Shown piece by piece: positions 26,813 to 39,418 of a stretch of 64,000 nt of DNA. A program made the position numbers and the translations under genes. Source of the DNA: Ficedula albicollis (lineage: Eukaryota; Chordata; Aves; Passeriformes; Muscicapidae); contig NC_021677.1 in the NCBI RefSeq assembly GCF_000247815.1, positions 14,407,954 through 14,471,953 of the forward strand, read 5' to 3'. Position 1 is the first letter of the stretch. Each line of letters opens with the position of its first letter. The notes under the pieces were generated by a model that was not told the origin of the DNA, did not search any database, and saw nothing but the letters and a program-made list of their open reading frames with translations.

Positions 26813-29031
26813 CAATAGCAACTCTCCATTTTTCAGTGACAGTGAGAATTGTGGGGTTTTGAAAGGAAAAAGCCTTTTGGGGCAATGTCCCGCCACTCCA
26901 AGCACACCCTGACACCTGCCCCTGTCTCTCCTGCATTCCCAGCTGCCAGCTTGTCCCTGAGTGGACATCAGCTAGGCAGAAATCCTGTAACAAAGGAGGA
27001 ATATGGATTAAGTTTCCTCAGCAATCTTTCTTGGCTTACTGAGGCTTCAAAGCCGGTTCTTGGCTTGTAGGGGTGCCACAGTTACTTCAGCAGTGCACTC
27101 CCTGCTGCAGGAATGCTGCCCGATAAACAGGGCTCCCAGGAGCAGTGCTGACCAGCAGAGTGGCCAAACAAAATGCTCAGTGCCTGTGTATGTTTATTTT
27201 TCTAAGTCTGACAAACCAGAAAATTGTGCAAGAACACCAGCTGACTGGACTCTTCCCTTGCATTGGTTACCAGGTCATTTCCTGGATCTGTTATCTGGGA
27301 TCCATCCGACAAAAATTCCTCTACTCCACGCTGCTTCTCATAGAAATGTGGGCACTGAAAGGAAGCTTTTTTGCCTTCATTTAATCCTTCTTTAGCATAA
27401 ATTCTTTAACATTGCTGGTACTTGACAACACTTTCAGTTCCTCCAGTTTCTTCCTGCCTTTTCCAGTTTCCCTTTGCCTCTAGTGCCCTTGCTTTTTTTG
27501 TCATATCTCATCTTCCTTTCTGGGCATAACTGTAAGTCACATTGCAGCCTGGTATAAAGATGCCCAGTGAGGCCTTAGCTGATGGGAGAGACAGGACAAT
27601 GTATCTGAGCCAGGCACTGCACAGCTAATTTGCAGAGCTTTTGTAGTTCTTGATCTACAGGAGATCCAAGTTGTTCCTGTAATGCTTGCTCTGGTATTTC
27701 TGCATGGCATCACTCTGTGCAGGTTGGACAGTCCTCCTGACTCCGAAAAAATGACCTACCACTTTTTCTTGGGGCAGTCCTGATTTAACCCCTTGTCCTG
27801 TGAGAACTTATTCCTTCTCTCTTTTCCCCTTTTTATTCCCATTTACTGACTTTTTACTTCTGACTCAGACCTAATCACCTCTTCGGTTCCTGCCCTCTTT
27901 GTATTATGATTTTCTTAATTTTTAGACTTCATAGTGTGGCTCTCTTCACAGGCAGTTGTTCATCAAATTTCTTCCCATTTTTGGCATTGTGTTTCCCTCT
28001 GTGCTACTGTCTATAAGGTTGTGATGCTATTTTCTGGCAGTCTTATCTGCTACCTCATCACTGCTGTGGTGTTTTCATCAGAATTTCCCTGCTCCAACTT
28101 GAATTTCTGGTATCTCCACTGTGCCCTTCCTTGAGAGGCTTTTAGTATGACTCAGGTTCCTGTGTGACAAAGTACTGACAGAGCAATGATTGCTCTTTGA
28201 CTTTAGTGCGTGCTCCTTTGGTCCACGTTGGAGTTGGCAGGAGCACTTGGCTAAATGCAGACTTCATTCTGCTGACTGCGATCCTCTCGGGATGAGTGGA
28301 GGAAAAATCTCTGCCTGCATCTACAAGAGGAGTTACAAGCAGGCCAGGGAATGGCATTGCAGCTGCAGTCTGTTGCATGTCACTCTTTGGAAACCCTTAA
28401 CCACAGTTGTTGCCTTTTCCTGTAAATGACATTGCTGTGACATCACATCCCTCAGCAGAGGGGATTTACCTCTGTGTTTCTCCAGTGGGAGAAATAATAG
28501 CACTGTGTAAATGTATGCAGTGGGCATTTTATGGGGCAGCAGCAAGCCACACTCAGCTGTGCTGGGATTCCCAGGCTGCCCCTGTGGCATTTAAACCCAG
28601 ATCTAGCACAAGTTACACGTCAGCACAGTGCCTTGATGTGGCCCAGCCTCTTCTTTTGGCAGACATCCTGCAACAAATGGGAACCTCCATGCTCTGTGTG
28701 CTTGCACCTCTGTCCTGCCTGTGCCTTCAGTCACTTCCCAAATTATCTTCACAACCTCTGCACACCTTTACAATGTGATGCACTGATCCAGACTAAGCTT
28801 GCCAGGATTTCCAAGCCCAGCTAGTCTGTCAGCAGCAAAAAGAAGAAACAACTTTGTGCCTTTAAGCGAAACTGATGTTTCTATAAAATACAAATCAGGA
28901 TAGAAAATGCTTCTTCCCCTTTTTGTAGCTCTCTGATTTGTCTGATTCTGTGCATATTTAACATCACCCTAACTTTGAGAGAATTGTAAAAGTCTGAGAA
29001 TTTAAACCTACATCCTCCAGATAACCAATAC

Positions 29032-32000
29032 AATGCCTCTCTGATCTCCCATCTCTCCTCTCAAACCTCTGATTTGTGCTGCTGAAAAAGTTCAGACAGA
29101 TTTGCTCTTTTTTTTTGTGTACATTTTTAAGCAAGAACTTGGCTAAGTTTTATTTTTCTTAAATGCCTTCAATTTTGGATATTACTTGTGACTAGAACTG
29201 TTTAGAAAGGACTTAGACAATATAAGACAATGTTCCACCAGAAAGTGTCTGCAAGTTTTTAATCAGCTGTGCTCAACAATAACTCAGCCCCAGCCATGCA
29301 CACTTCAGACATGTGACTAATCCTATTAACTTGAAGTGAAGTGTATTAAAGTGTTTAAAGGATTAGAGTCTTAATTACAGGCCATCTGCAGAGGTCAAAT
29401 ATCAAAGGCTGTTCAGAGCCTGTGTTTTAGCATTTTCTGAATGAGCGAATGAGTAATATTTGTGTGAGCTCCTCTTTCCCCTTTTCACTCAGCATCCTTT
29501 CTGCTGTAGAGCTAAATGTGTGTTCCAATATGGCATTTATTGACTGAGCTGAATCATCCTGATGTCCAACAGGGAGGTCTCCAGATCATCAACTGCTTAG
29601 ATGTTAGCAGGGCTGCCATATATGCTCTAAAGAAGTTTAGGACTTGGAAAACATGAATTTGAACAAATCAAGCTTGCATAGAGTAGTGCCAGCCTACTTT
29701 ATGGGTGCTTCTGATTTGCATTATTAATCACTAAGACTTTTTTCCTTATGATATATTAAACAGAAATGGAAAGGAAGAGCCTTGGGATGATAATTAGCTG
29801 GTCTTGACAATATATAACTTAGGCATCTAACTTAGATGTATAAATAATGGTCGTTGGCTCCAAACAGGAATATCAGAAAAACAGGCATGGAAATTGCTTT
29901 CTTCCTCCAACCCAAAAAGCAGGATCAATTCCATCAAGTAATTTCTAACAGACATTTGTTCAATCTGCATTTGAAACTCAGAAACCAAGGCTGTCATTCC
30001 CCATGTTATTGTCTCACTCCTTTTTCATGTTCACCTTGAGAAAGCTGTTTCTAACATCTAACCCAGATCTCTGTTGCCCACTGAGCCTTTTCAGCTGATG
30101 AGAAGACTTTATTGTCCTCTCACTTAGCCATACAGCACACATATTTAGGCCCCTCCTACTCTGTCTCCCCTTTCTCTGGGGTAAACCACTCCAATTCCTC
30201 CAATGCTTCCTCATAAAACCTCTAATTCTCTATTCTATGCCAAGCAGAATACAATACCCCGACTGAAGTTTTTCTAGCCCCAAGGATGACAGTAGAATGG
30301 TTTCATTTGCCTGGCAAACAATATTCCTTTTCATGTAGCTCCCAGTGCTGTTTGCACTTTTTGTAGTGGCATGGCTGACTCCTGTTTGGTTTGTGGTCCA
30401 TGCTAACCACCACGAGACTCTATACAGTGATGCTATCACACCAGCAAGTGCATAGCCTGCATTTGTGATGTTGGCTGTTCTGCAGAGAGTGAAAGCACAT
30501 CCTCTGAATTACTCCTTTCTCCCTACTGTAATTTGCCAAGTGTGTTGTGATCCTAGCCCTGTCCTCTAACACTTCCTGCCAATGCGGCTGGCAAGAAAGT
30601 TGTCTGCTCTGCCATCTAAATTATTTAAGGAAAATATCAGATTTGTGATACCCATGCAGAACTCTGCTTGCTGTGTCCAACCAAGTTAACAACATGCTCA
30701 TGTTAAATATTTCAGTCCAGTTTACAGCCAGTTCTGTACTCATCCATTTGTGTTTTCCTGTACTTGCTTTTGTGATGGATGGCCATGTGAGACAGTGTTA
30801 GGAGCCCTTCTAAAACCAAGAGCTGGAAATGAGCCTGCTTGACATAATTTATTCTAGGCAAAGTAATCTCTGTGAGGGTAATTTATTTTCTAGGTACTTA
30901 AATGTGTCAGTGGAGGGAGAGGTTTAAATCCAGCACCTCATTGTTTAATGACTCAGCAGGTCACAAAACAGGTACAGCTTCCTAACACAGGAATGCAAGC
31001 AAGAGAGAACTTGATTTTCCCTGTATGCGGTTGAAAATACGTCTCATAACAGTTGTCACTGTGTCACATCACAAAAACAGTTGTCATCTAAAGTATATGT
31101 ATTTCAAACACAGAACAATTACAAAATATCACTTTTACATTGCTGTGCGCTGGGGACAGAAACAAACTGTCGAGAAACAAACTTCCCTAGCCCTTAAAAG
31201 TGATTTCAGGCCTTGGGTCAACTCCATGCTTTAAACAAAGGCAATGAAGCTTTTAATTCCAGGGATAAGTGTGAACAAACACGGCTGCACCCCACCAAGC
31301 AGTTAGCTGTGTCACACTGTGACTGCCTGTGAGCACTCAGCACACCCCAAGGATAACCTGTACCACGAGAGTGAAGAAACAGGCCCTGGGGACCACCCAT
31401 CAAATCAGGACTCCACTGATGCAAATACTGGCTTCTTCATGAAAAGGTCCCCACATGAACAAAAAGAGTAGGTCTGGCAGAAAGGGAGGGTATTGATACT
31501 GAATAACACTAGCTGGTGGAATAGCTGTATTTGTAAAGTATTCTCTCAATCAGAGAAGAAAGAAGATTAAGAATAGAAAAAGGAACAAAAAGCCAGAAAA
31601 AAAAAGAAAAAACAAACAAAACACAATAAAACAAAAAATAACCCAAACCAATTAGTTGTTTAGCTTATTCAATATTTAAGTTAACAAAAGTATCTCTAAA
31701 GTGCCTGTTGTCAAAAATCCCAAAAGACAAGTGAATGGGAAATAGACAAAAATAACCCCTCTGTAATACGTATTCATATTGTTTTATGAGAAGAGCCTCT
31801 TTTCCACGGATGCTAAAAAGAAGGCAATGAAAAAAAGTCACCATTGCAGTGAATGTGGAAAACACAGTATTTAAACATTGAACAGCAGTCACGTGCCCAG
31901 ATATTATAGAGTTAATAAGAAAGCAAGCAACACATGTAAGACAGACTGCAGAGCAGTAAGGGCTTTCCTCCGTGACAGGATTAGGCTGAGTTTAGATTAC

Positions 32001-32090
32001 TGGAGAAACATGAGACATGGAGAAGAGCATCCCAGATGAGCAAACAGGGGCTGAGAGACAGCAGCCTCAGTTCAGAGCCTTTCCAGCAGG
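29032..32090. other. Non-coding stretch right of the duplicated block
   Basis: I see no recognisable exon. It holds the old CR1/L3-like fragment listed separately and an A-rich patch near 31595-31640. Confidence 0.6.
30000..30450 (-). mobile_element. Old CR1/L3-type LINE fragment, minus strand
   Basis: Read on the minus strand, the section near 30214-30020 resembles ancient CR1/L3 3' sequence: a segment encoding an RNSFLKVNMKKE-like end, and above it the reverse of CTTTCTCTGGGGTAAACCACT and CTTCCTCATAAAACCTCTA. The section to 30450 carries diverged text typical of the same family. It is strongly mutated with no intact frame. The family call is from memory of consensus wording. Confidence 0.55.
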
Positions 32091-32423
32091 TCCATCATTC
32101 AGTGCGGGCAAGCTCTGTGCCCCGGGAACTCCGCTGAACCAAAATCCCGCTGTCTGCACTTCATGCGAGCTCCCAGCCAAGAGACCAGCTGCAATGTAAA
32201 CTCTGAGAAACGGGTATCAGAGAGCAGGGGAACCACGGGCAGCGCTGCCGAGCAGCTGTGAGTGCCACGTCCATCACAGATACCCAGGTGTCCCCGTGTC
32301 CCCATCTCGCACGGCAGCCAGCATTCCCCAAAGGATGCCGTGCAGTGCCACTGCCGGCTGCTCATCCGGCAGAGGAATAGATCAGAGATGAGAGCTGAGA
32401 ACAAGGCTGGGAGTGACGCAGCT

Positions 32424-32461
32424 GGGAAGGGAAGGGAAGGGAAGGGAAGGGAAGGGAAGGC
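32424..32461. repeat. (GGGAA)n microsatellite, about 7 units
   Basis: Seven consecutive GGGAA units are followed by GGCCGCC. Confidence 0.95.
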
Positions 32462-32619
32462 CGCCGCCCCGCCCTGGCGCTCGCTGGCTGCAGAGGATGC
32501 GCTGGGGACAGCAGGTGGCGGTGGCGCCCGTGGTACAGCGGGGATGCTGCACAGGGGGGCTCAGAGCAGCACCTGTGACCCTCTGCTGGTGCCAGCCGTG
32601 GCTGCTCACGCCGGCTGCT

Positions 32620-32694
<75 letters not shown>
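32620..32694. repeat. G homopolymer run 5 (75 bases) between direct repeats
   Basis: A 21-bp sequence, GGCTGCTCACGCC followed by GGCTGCTG, occurs on both sides at 32600-32620 and 32693-32713. The G run therefore sits inside a duplicated junction. Confidence 0.97.
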
Positions 32695-34583
32695 CTGCTC
32701 ACGCCGGCTGCTGCTCAGCCACTTCCGAACGGCGCTGAAAGGCTCAGCAGAGCCCTCCCCCGCAGCCTTCCAGGAGGAGAGCTTCCCACAGAACGCTGCT
32801 GAGAGACAAGTAAACAACAAAAAGAGCATCTCAAAGGTTTATCTATTTCATTCGAAGCTCTTCCTAATCATACATGCCTGTGGAGCTGAGAAATGTGTGT
32901 TTGCCACATGCAGTTGCAGATGGTTGTGGCATCTGAAGCAGATCAAATGGATTGTACATTTTTTCATATTGCTTGGAAGCCAAAATATCTTCTTTTCAAA
33001 TGCACAGAGAATTATTTGGATTTATTTCCCAGTTGAGAGCCTGATTTGAAGATCTATTTCATTTCTGGGGAAGATCTATGTAATTTCTGAAAGTAAGGCT
33101 CCTACATGTTTGTACAAATCTCTACTATATTACACATGTACATAAAAATATACAGAGCTGCCAAATGAAATCAACTTACAATAAGCTGTTTCTTGAAATT
33201 GTGTTCCTCTACTTATTGCACCTCTTCATCTCATCCTCTCCCTGCCTTGAAGAAACTCACACCCTCATCATCAAATACCCCCCACCCTCCAAGATTGACA
33301 AATCCAATCTCCTTTGTGTATTATAAGGGAATGAGCTCCAGAATCAAGGACACAAAAATCCCTGCCCCTCCCTTGCAAATCAGTGTTATCCTGAGTGTTT
33401 TCTTTGCTCAGGTTTGGCAAAACCAGATAGAAGGAGAAGTTTATTTTATTTTAATCTGATTTCACACCTAAATTTTTCTCACAGACTGTTCTCACTCCTT
33501 TTCACATGTATGAGGAGATGGTGGTGGCCGTGCAGCCTCACGGTGCAAGTCAGGAGCCAAGGGAGTCCCCGCACAGGTGGTGCCTTCAGTGACTGGGTTC
33601 AGCTCCTGGACATGGCACACAGACCTGGATACTGATAACAGGGTCCATCAAGTGTCCCAAACCAGGCAAAGTTAATGAATCAGTCCAGGGGACATGCAGG
33701 AGGGTCAGGAGAACAAGGGTACCAGAGACAAGGCTTGACACTAAGCTCCACGGTCCACCCAGGAGATGGGGCTGAGGACAAAGGTGTGTGCTCACCTGGG
33801 AGTCATGGCTGGACACATGCTAGCTCCAGTATGGATGTAGGAGTCAGGACTGGGAAAAAAACTGCCTCCAGTACAGGCCAGCAATCCACCCAGGAGGCAC
33901 CTCTTGGTTTTCCAGCCCCTGGTGCCTTCAGAAGCTCCACATGGCTTTCTTTTGCCCCTTCATGTGTCTCCTGACGATTTCACACTTTTACACTGCCATT
34001 CACACCCCATTCATACCAAGTTTAATGCTTGTATGTCAAATCCCTATGGCTGTGGTGCCCCTCCAGAGGAGGATTTGTAAACAATTCCATGCAAACTGCT
34101 TCAGTTGTCAACAGGAAGGTCACAAAACGCTGGTGCAGGCTGAAAGCAGCAGTGTAAGATGCTACCTGTGGGAAGCAGATTTTGGCAAACAGGCTGCTGC
34201 CTCCTACGTGAGCTCTGTGTTTTGAGTGTAGCCCCCATATTGAGCACTTCACAGCAGTGTAATCTCACATACAATTTTCTCAGCAAGGTTCTCTGCAGGC
34301 CTGAGCTGTATTTACCATGCATAGTCAGCATAGTTAGCATAGTCAAACTATGAGAGTGTTATATTTAAACAGATAAAATAGATTCCTGATTGTCATCTCC
34401 TGGTAAGTCTGGCTTTGTGCAGTGTGCTGAGTCTCAGTGCAGGGGTTTTAAACATTGACATAAAGAACATAAGGTCATTTGGAACTAAATAGGTTCAGTT
34501 AAGCAAATAGAAGGGTATTTTCATTCCAATACACTCTCAGCAAATAATTTGGCTTAATTATATTTAAGCTTTTATTCAATTTA

Positions 34584-34808
34584 TTGTTAGCTAAACTTAT
34601 TTAACCACTATTCTGCAGCTATATCTCAGATTTCCTAGAAGGAGGTTGTAATTTTTGGAGTATATTGTACAAATTCGGTAAAACTTTGAAAAAATTTCTT
34701 GTTGGCTAAACTTATTTAACCACTATTCTGCAGCTATATCTCAGATTTCCTAGAAGGAGGTTGTAATTTTTGGAGTATATTGTACAAATTCGGTAAAACT
34801 TTGAAAAA
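34584..34808. repeat. 115-bp tandem duplication
   Basis: The units are 34584-34698 and 34699-34808, both carrying CACTATTCTGCAGCTATATC. They differ at about one base near the start (GTTAGCTAAA versus GTTGGCTAAA), and the second is shorter at its end. Confidence 0.94.
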
Positions 34809-35222
34809 TAAAAAACCATGAGCCATTGTAAAGAATGATATTATAATTTCTAACTTTCCTTCAGAAAACCTATCTTATTAACAGTACTGCATTGACACAC
34901 ACCACCATTTTATCCCTGGCACCAAAATTTAAGGGAAAAGCAATGCATTTTGTCAAAGCATACCTTGGTAAATCTAATTCCATTCCACTAAATGAACAGT
35001 GCAAAGAGGATTGGAACTTACCAGGAAGCACTGAATGAAAGGTCAGATTTGCAGCAAGCATAAATCAACATTCTTGCATGGTTTAAGTGGATTTATGCCC
35101 ATATATACCAGTCAAGAATCTGGCTCATTAACGACTGGATGAATTACAAATAGAGCATCAAGCAGGAGTTTGAGTCTTAACACCTCTTTCCTTGACTTGT
35201 AAGCTTAAATCAGATTCTAAAT

Positions 35223-35340
35223 ATTCTGAAGACTTTTTGTTCACCATATCTGAGAAGCAAGCTAGTGTGGAATTTGGTTAAATTCTGAAGACTTTTTGTT
35301 CACCATAGGTGAGAAGCAAGCTAGTGTGGAATTTGGTTAA
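35223..35340. repeat. 59-bp tandem duplication
   Basis: The units are 35223-35281 and 35282-35340, both carrying GAAGACTTTTTGTTCACCAT. They differ by two or three bases (ATATCTGAG versus ATAGGTGAG). Confidence 0.94.
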
Positions 35341-35400
35341 ATTCCCTCTCTTGAAAGCCATCTTTTCAAGGAAGGTCTGTCCAGTGCTTCTAAACAGCTT

Positions 35401-35553
35401 GAGCACAATGAATTGTTGTCAGTTTTTCCAATCCATACATTACAGATTTTGAAATGTAGCCTTTAGGGCAACTTAAACGAGCACAATGAATTGTCAGTTT
35501 TTCCAATCCATACATTACAGATTTTGAAATGTAGCCTTTAGGGCAACTTAAAT
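35401..35553. repeat. 78-bp tandem duplication
   Basis: The units are 35401-35478 and 35479-35553. The second lacks three bases (GAATTGTTGTCAG versus GAATTGTCAG). Confidence 0.94.
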
Positions 35554-36235
35554 AACACAAAACCAGTTGATTGACTGTCCAAGGTTGCAATGATTTGTGG
35601 TGCTCAGCAGGGGATGATTCCGTGTTGCAGACTCTCTCCCTTTCGAAGCACTCTACTCCAGGTAGTGCTCTGTGAATGTTTAAAGAGCTGCAGCACACAG
35701 GAATTGAGCAGAGGAGGAGTAAAGGGAGGAGTAAGCCCATGCTAGGATTTGTGCAGAATTGCAGGAGACTGAAAAATCACTTCAGAAGGTTTAACATTCG
35801 ACATGGCTGTGCCAAGCTTTTCTTGGAGCAGGCATCCCACAAGCATTTATGGATGGCTTGAGCCAGCACAGCAGCTGGGAGAAGAAACCTCTGCTCAGCC
35901 TGTATCTCTGGCTTATTTGTGCTGGCATCAGGATTTGTAGAATTGCCCAATAAAGCCGACCAGGAACCATCCAGCTGGAAATAAACCTAACAACAAGTTA
36001 ATTCCCCCGAGGCCACAGCTTTCAGCAGTGCAGCCAGACTTGTTCATTGAACTCTGCTGTCCCAGGGGGCTGCAGAAGGAGGTTAAGGTCACTGCTTTGC
36101 AGAAAGGATGCCTACCTGCCATTTTCACTGTCAGACAGGCTCAGTGCAGCTGGGACAATGCATTCCAGGCCTGGAACACTTCCTTGGCCCGCAGTAGGGC
36201 ATGGGGGAGGAGGGAGAGTGACACGCAGGAGAAAA

Positions 36236-36304
36236 ACCTGGGCCATAGGGACATGACACCTGGGCTATAGGGACATGGGGACATGACACCTGGGCCATAG
36301 GGAA
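36236..36304. repeat. Short tandem array around GGGACATGACACCTGGGC
   Basis: Two full units and one partial unit of CTGGGC(C/T)ATAGGGACATG with CATGACAC are repeated head to tail. Confidence 0.85.
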
Positions 36305-39268
36305 TGTCTCTGCTGATCAAAAATAGAGATCATAGATCAAGCACTTCACCTTTGGGATCTTTGCCAGGCGCTGGCAAAGTCAGACTTGGTTTGTGAAACC
36401 CAAAAACTGCTCACAGATTTTTTTCCCCTGGGTGTCAACTGATGAATAATGAATGCTTTTATGCTGTGCCATTCTCTCAATTTCTGTTGTTGTTACTAAA
36501 GTTGTCTGACTTAGACAGGTTTTGTTCTGTCACCTTGGTGTCTGTAGCCAGATCCTCTAGGAAAGTCAAACCCCTGGATATCATTCACTGCCATAGGAAG
36601 TGAAAAATAACAGTGTTTACTTCATACTGCTAAAAGAAGTGAAGAAAACCTCTGAAAATAAACACCATTATTGATCCAAAAGGTCACTTTTAACTTAGAA
36701 AAGTGCGTAAAAAGTGCATTTGAAAGAATATTTAGGAACAGAATAGCCTAGATGCAAGATTGTGCTATTTTCTCTCAGAAACTTCAAGGCAGATCTGTGG
36801 CTTGAAGGGAAACTGTGGAGAAGCAGCAGCCACTGCAACAAGCTGTGTTGATAAGCAAGCAGGAACTCCCTCATAGCATCCCTTGCCCACCTAATCTTTT
36901 AGATGAATCAAATAGCAGGGGCCACTTCCAGATGTAAAATCTTTCTTTTCCACAGACATAGGAGTTGTAGTCTTCACGTGTGTCTTAGTTAAATGCACTT
37001 ACTAATTCTGTTTCACTCATATAAATTCCCTGGCAGTTTTCAGTTCAGTTACTTAAATAAACCATAATTTCCTGCCTGAAATGTCAACTATTGTGGCCCA
37101 GGGTTCCCTAAGGGTCTTTCTGCCTGTAGATCAGCTGCTTCACAATCTGAGCACATTCACCTCCTTCTTTAAAGCATTTTTGCTGCTTGCTTTTAACATA
37201 AAGACTGCCCCCACACAGGAAATCCAAGTTTTAAAAGTAAAGATAATAGAGGAGTCATTCTCTTCAGCATCAAAGGGATTACAGGAAGCAGTGGAACTAT
37301 GGCACTGAACTGTAGATCCAGCAAGATCCAGTTTGTATAACTCAAAGTAGACATCCTTTGGGATGATGGGGACATTTCAAATGGCTGAGGGACATTGCAA
37401 AGTTATGAGTCAAGATTTGTACTCCCTCTTGGAAGCTGGAAGCCTCCACCACGTTACATCATCTATTTTGGCCTGTATTCCCAGGCTGCCTCTCTATATG
37501 GGTTTCTGGACTTTTGATTTTTGGTAAACAACCTCAAAACCTTTTGAAGATCTTTGGACTTTCCTCTATAGGTGAGGAGGTCAGGGCTCCTTTATCAGGC
37601 AAACTGCTGACTCAACAACAAAGTGCAAAGAGCTGCAGATTTGGAAGCTGCCGTTACAATTTTTAACTCTTTCCTGAGAATTAGCATGCTAAAGGTGGGG
37701 AATTACCCTTACCCTCCTTCCTGGTAAAGAACATCTCAGGTAATAGTCTGTCCTATTCATTGCAAATACTACTCAGCACTCCAGTAAATAAATGCAGCTT
37801 TCTACCAAAGTGCTCCTGAAGGCGCTGAGCAGTGGGGCAAAGGAACTGATCCCTTTTGGGTCGAGTGCTGGAGAAATGCAGAGTCTGACACAGACTTTTC
37901 ACTCCTAAAGCAGCTCCCAGTGTGGTTGTTTGGTAGCTCACAGCTCAGCCAGGCTGCAGGTGCCTTCTCTCCCCGCCTCCCTTTGGATCCACACAACCTG
38001 AGCCTGGGAGCAAAGGCCACAGAGCTGCTGGCATGTTTTGAAATATGATACAGGCAGCAGCATTAATCCAAACACTGATGGCAGCTCTTACGTAATGCAA
38101 TAGAAACACTGCACGCCAGAAACAACAATATCTCTTTCTTACCCAGGAGAATGAGTGACTCTGGGACATTTTCCCAATGCTCATAATACATGAAGATTCC
38201 AGGCAGAGGCTGGCCTATGGAGGGACCTGCAAAGTGCTTGGGGCCCTGGCTGTAAAGCAGGGCAGCTCCCCATCCACCTGCGTGGATAAGAAGGTCTCAC
38301 CCTCAGAGAAATCACCCGGGTGTTCCAGAATGGCCCCTGCCTGCTCCTCACCCCCAGGTCCTTTCTAGAATGGGCTCAGCCATGAGCACAGTGCAGACAA
38401 ATTGTGATGGCTTGGTTGTACAGTCAGCATGTTCAGAATTAAAGGTCATATCCCAAGGTCCTTAGTGAGGCAAAGCTCTTGGCCAGGTGTGTGTTTCACA
38501 ACCTAGACCACACTGGGTAACCAGTTTGCAGTGGGAGACCTCCCCGATTTCTGCAGTTACCTGAACAATACCTGACTGAAATCCTCTCAGGTGCAAAAAG
38601 GTGTCCTGATGCCTGCTCAGTATAAACTCTTGTCCCAAAGTTTCCCCAAAGCCCACACAAAAGAGCTAGCCCCTGGATCTTTATGCTTTTTGAATCTAAA
38701 GAGAAGCTCCTGACGTGCAGAGCAGAAGATCCTCACAGGGCTGGGGAGCTGTTGCTCTTTCTTTGCTGGTTTCTAGATGATTTCCATTTTCTCTACCTCA
38801 CCCTCATAGTCTTCAGTTTTATGTCACCTCCTGGTAGTTGTGAGTTGCTGTGATATTAAAGAAAACACACTCAGTAACAGCATCGTCTTTCTTTCCAAGC
38901 CTGAGTGTTAAAAAGGGTTTGCTGCTTCTTGAATCCTCCATGTCAAAAAAATCCCACCAAAATCCACTTAGGAACCTTATCACTTTCGCTTGTAGAGAAA
39001 AAGATTTGAGGTCTTGCACTGCTGCTTAAATAAACAAAATCAAATAAAAATTTGGTACTAGTTCTACTGGCATTGAAATTCAAGTCCGTATCATGTGGTG
39101 GACTCAGCTTGAGAGGTGCCTGTAAGTACTTATGGAAAATATTTATTTTTATTTGGAATAAAAGGAAAATTTTATCACCTGGCTTTGTGACAGAGAAATT
39201 TGTTCCTGGAACTAAAACTATGGTACAGACTCTCTATTGTCATCTCTTCTTATTAATCTTTTTAGCTG

Positions 39269-39418
39269 AAATTTGGGGAAGAAAATCAGTTATAATCAAA
39301 CTGGGCCATGTTCAAGCATTTTCTGAAAATGCTTTTTTACCTAAAATTTGAGGAAGAAAATCAGTTACAATCAAGCTGGGCCATGTTCAAGCATTTTCTG
39401 AAAATGCCCGGGGAAAAT
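39269..39418. repeat. 75-bp tandem duplication
   Basis: The units are 39269-39343 and 39344-39418. Both read CTGGGCCATGTTCAAGCATT then TTCTGAAAATGC. They differ at a handful of bases, so this is somewhat older than most others here. Confidence 0.92.

Larger units (their letters stand above)
32091..32760. promoter_or_regulatory. GC-rich patch with GGGAA repeats and G run 5
   Basis: GC and CpG content rise here, with CCCCGGGAACTCCGC, a (GGGAA)7 microsatellite at about 32424-32461, and a 75-base G run. It could be a small CpG-island promoter or enhancer. No gene start is recognised beside it. Confidence 0.35.

Noticed and set aside
33640..33920. Degenerate repetition (TCCACCCAGGAG occurs twice) hinting at an old minisatellite or transposon
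   Set aside because: Similarity is too patchy to define a unit or family.
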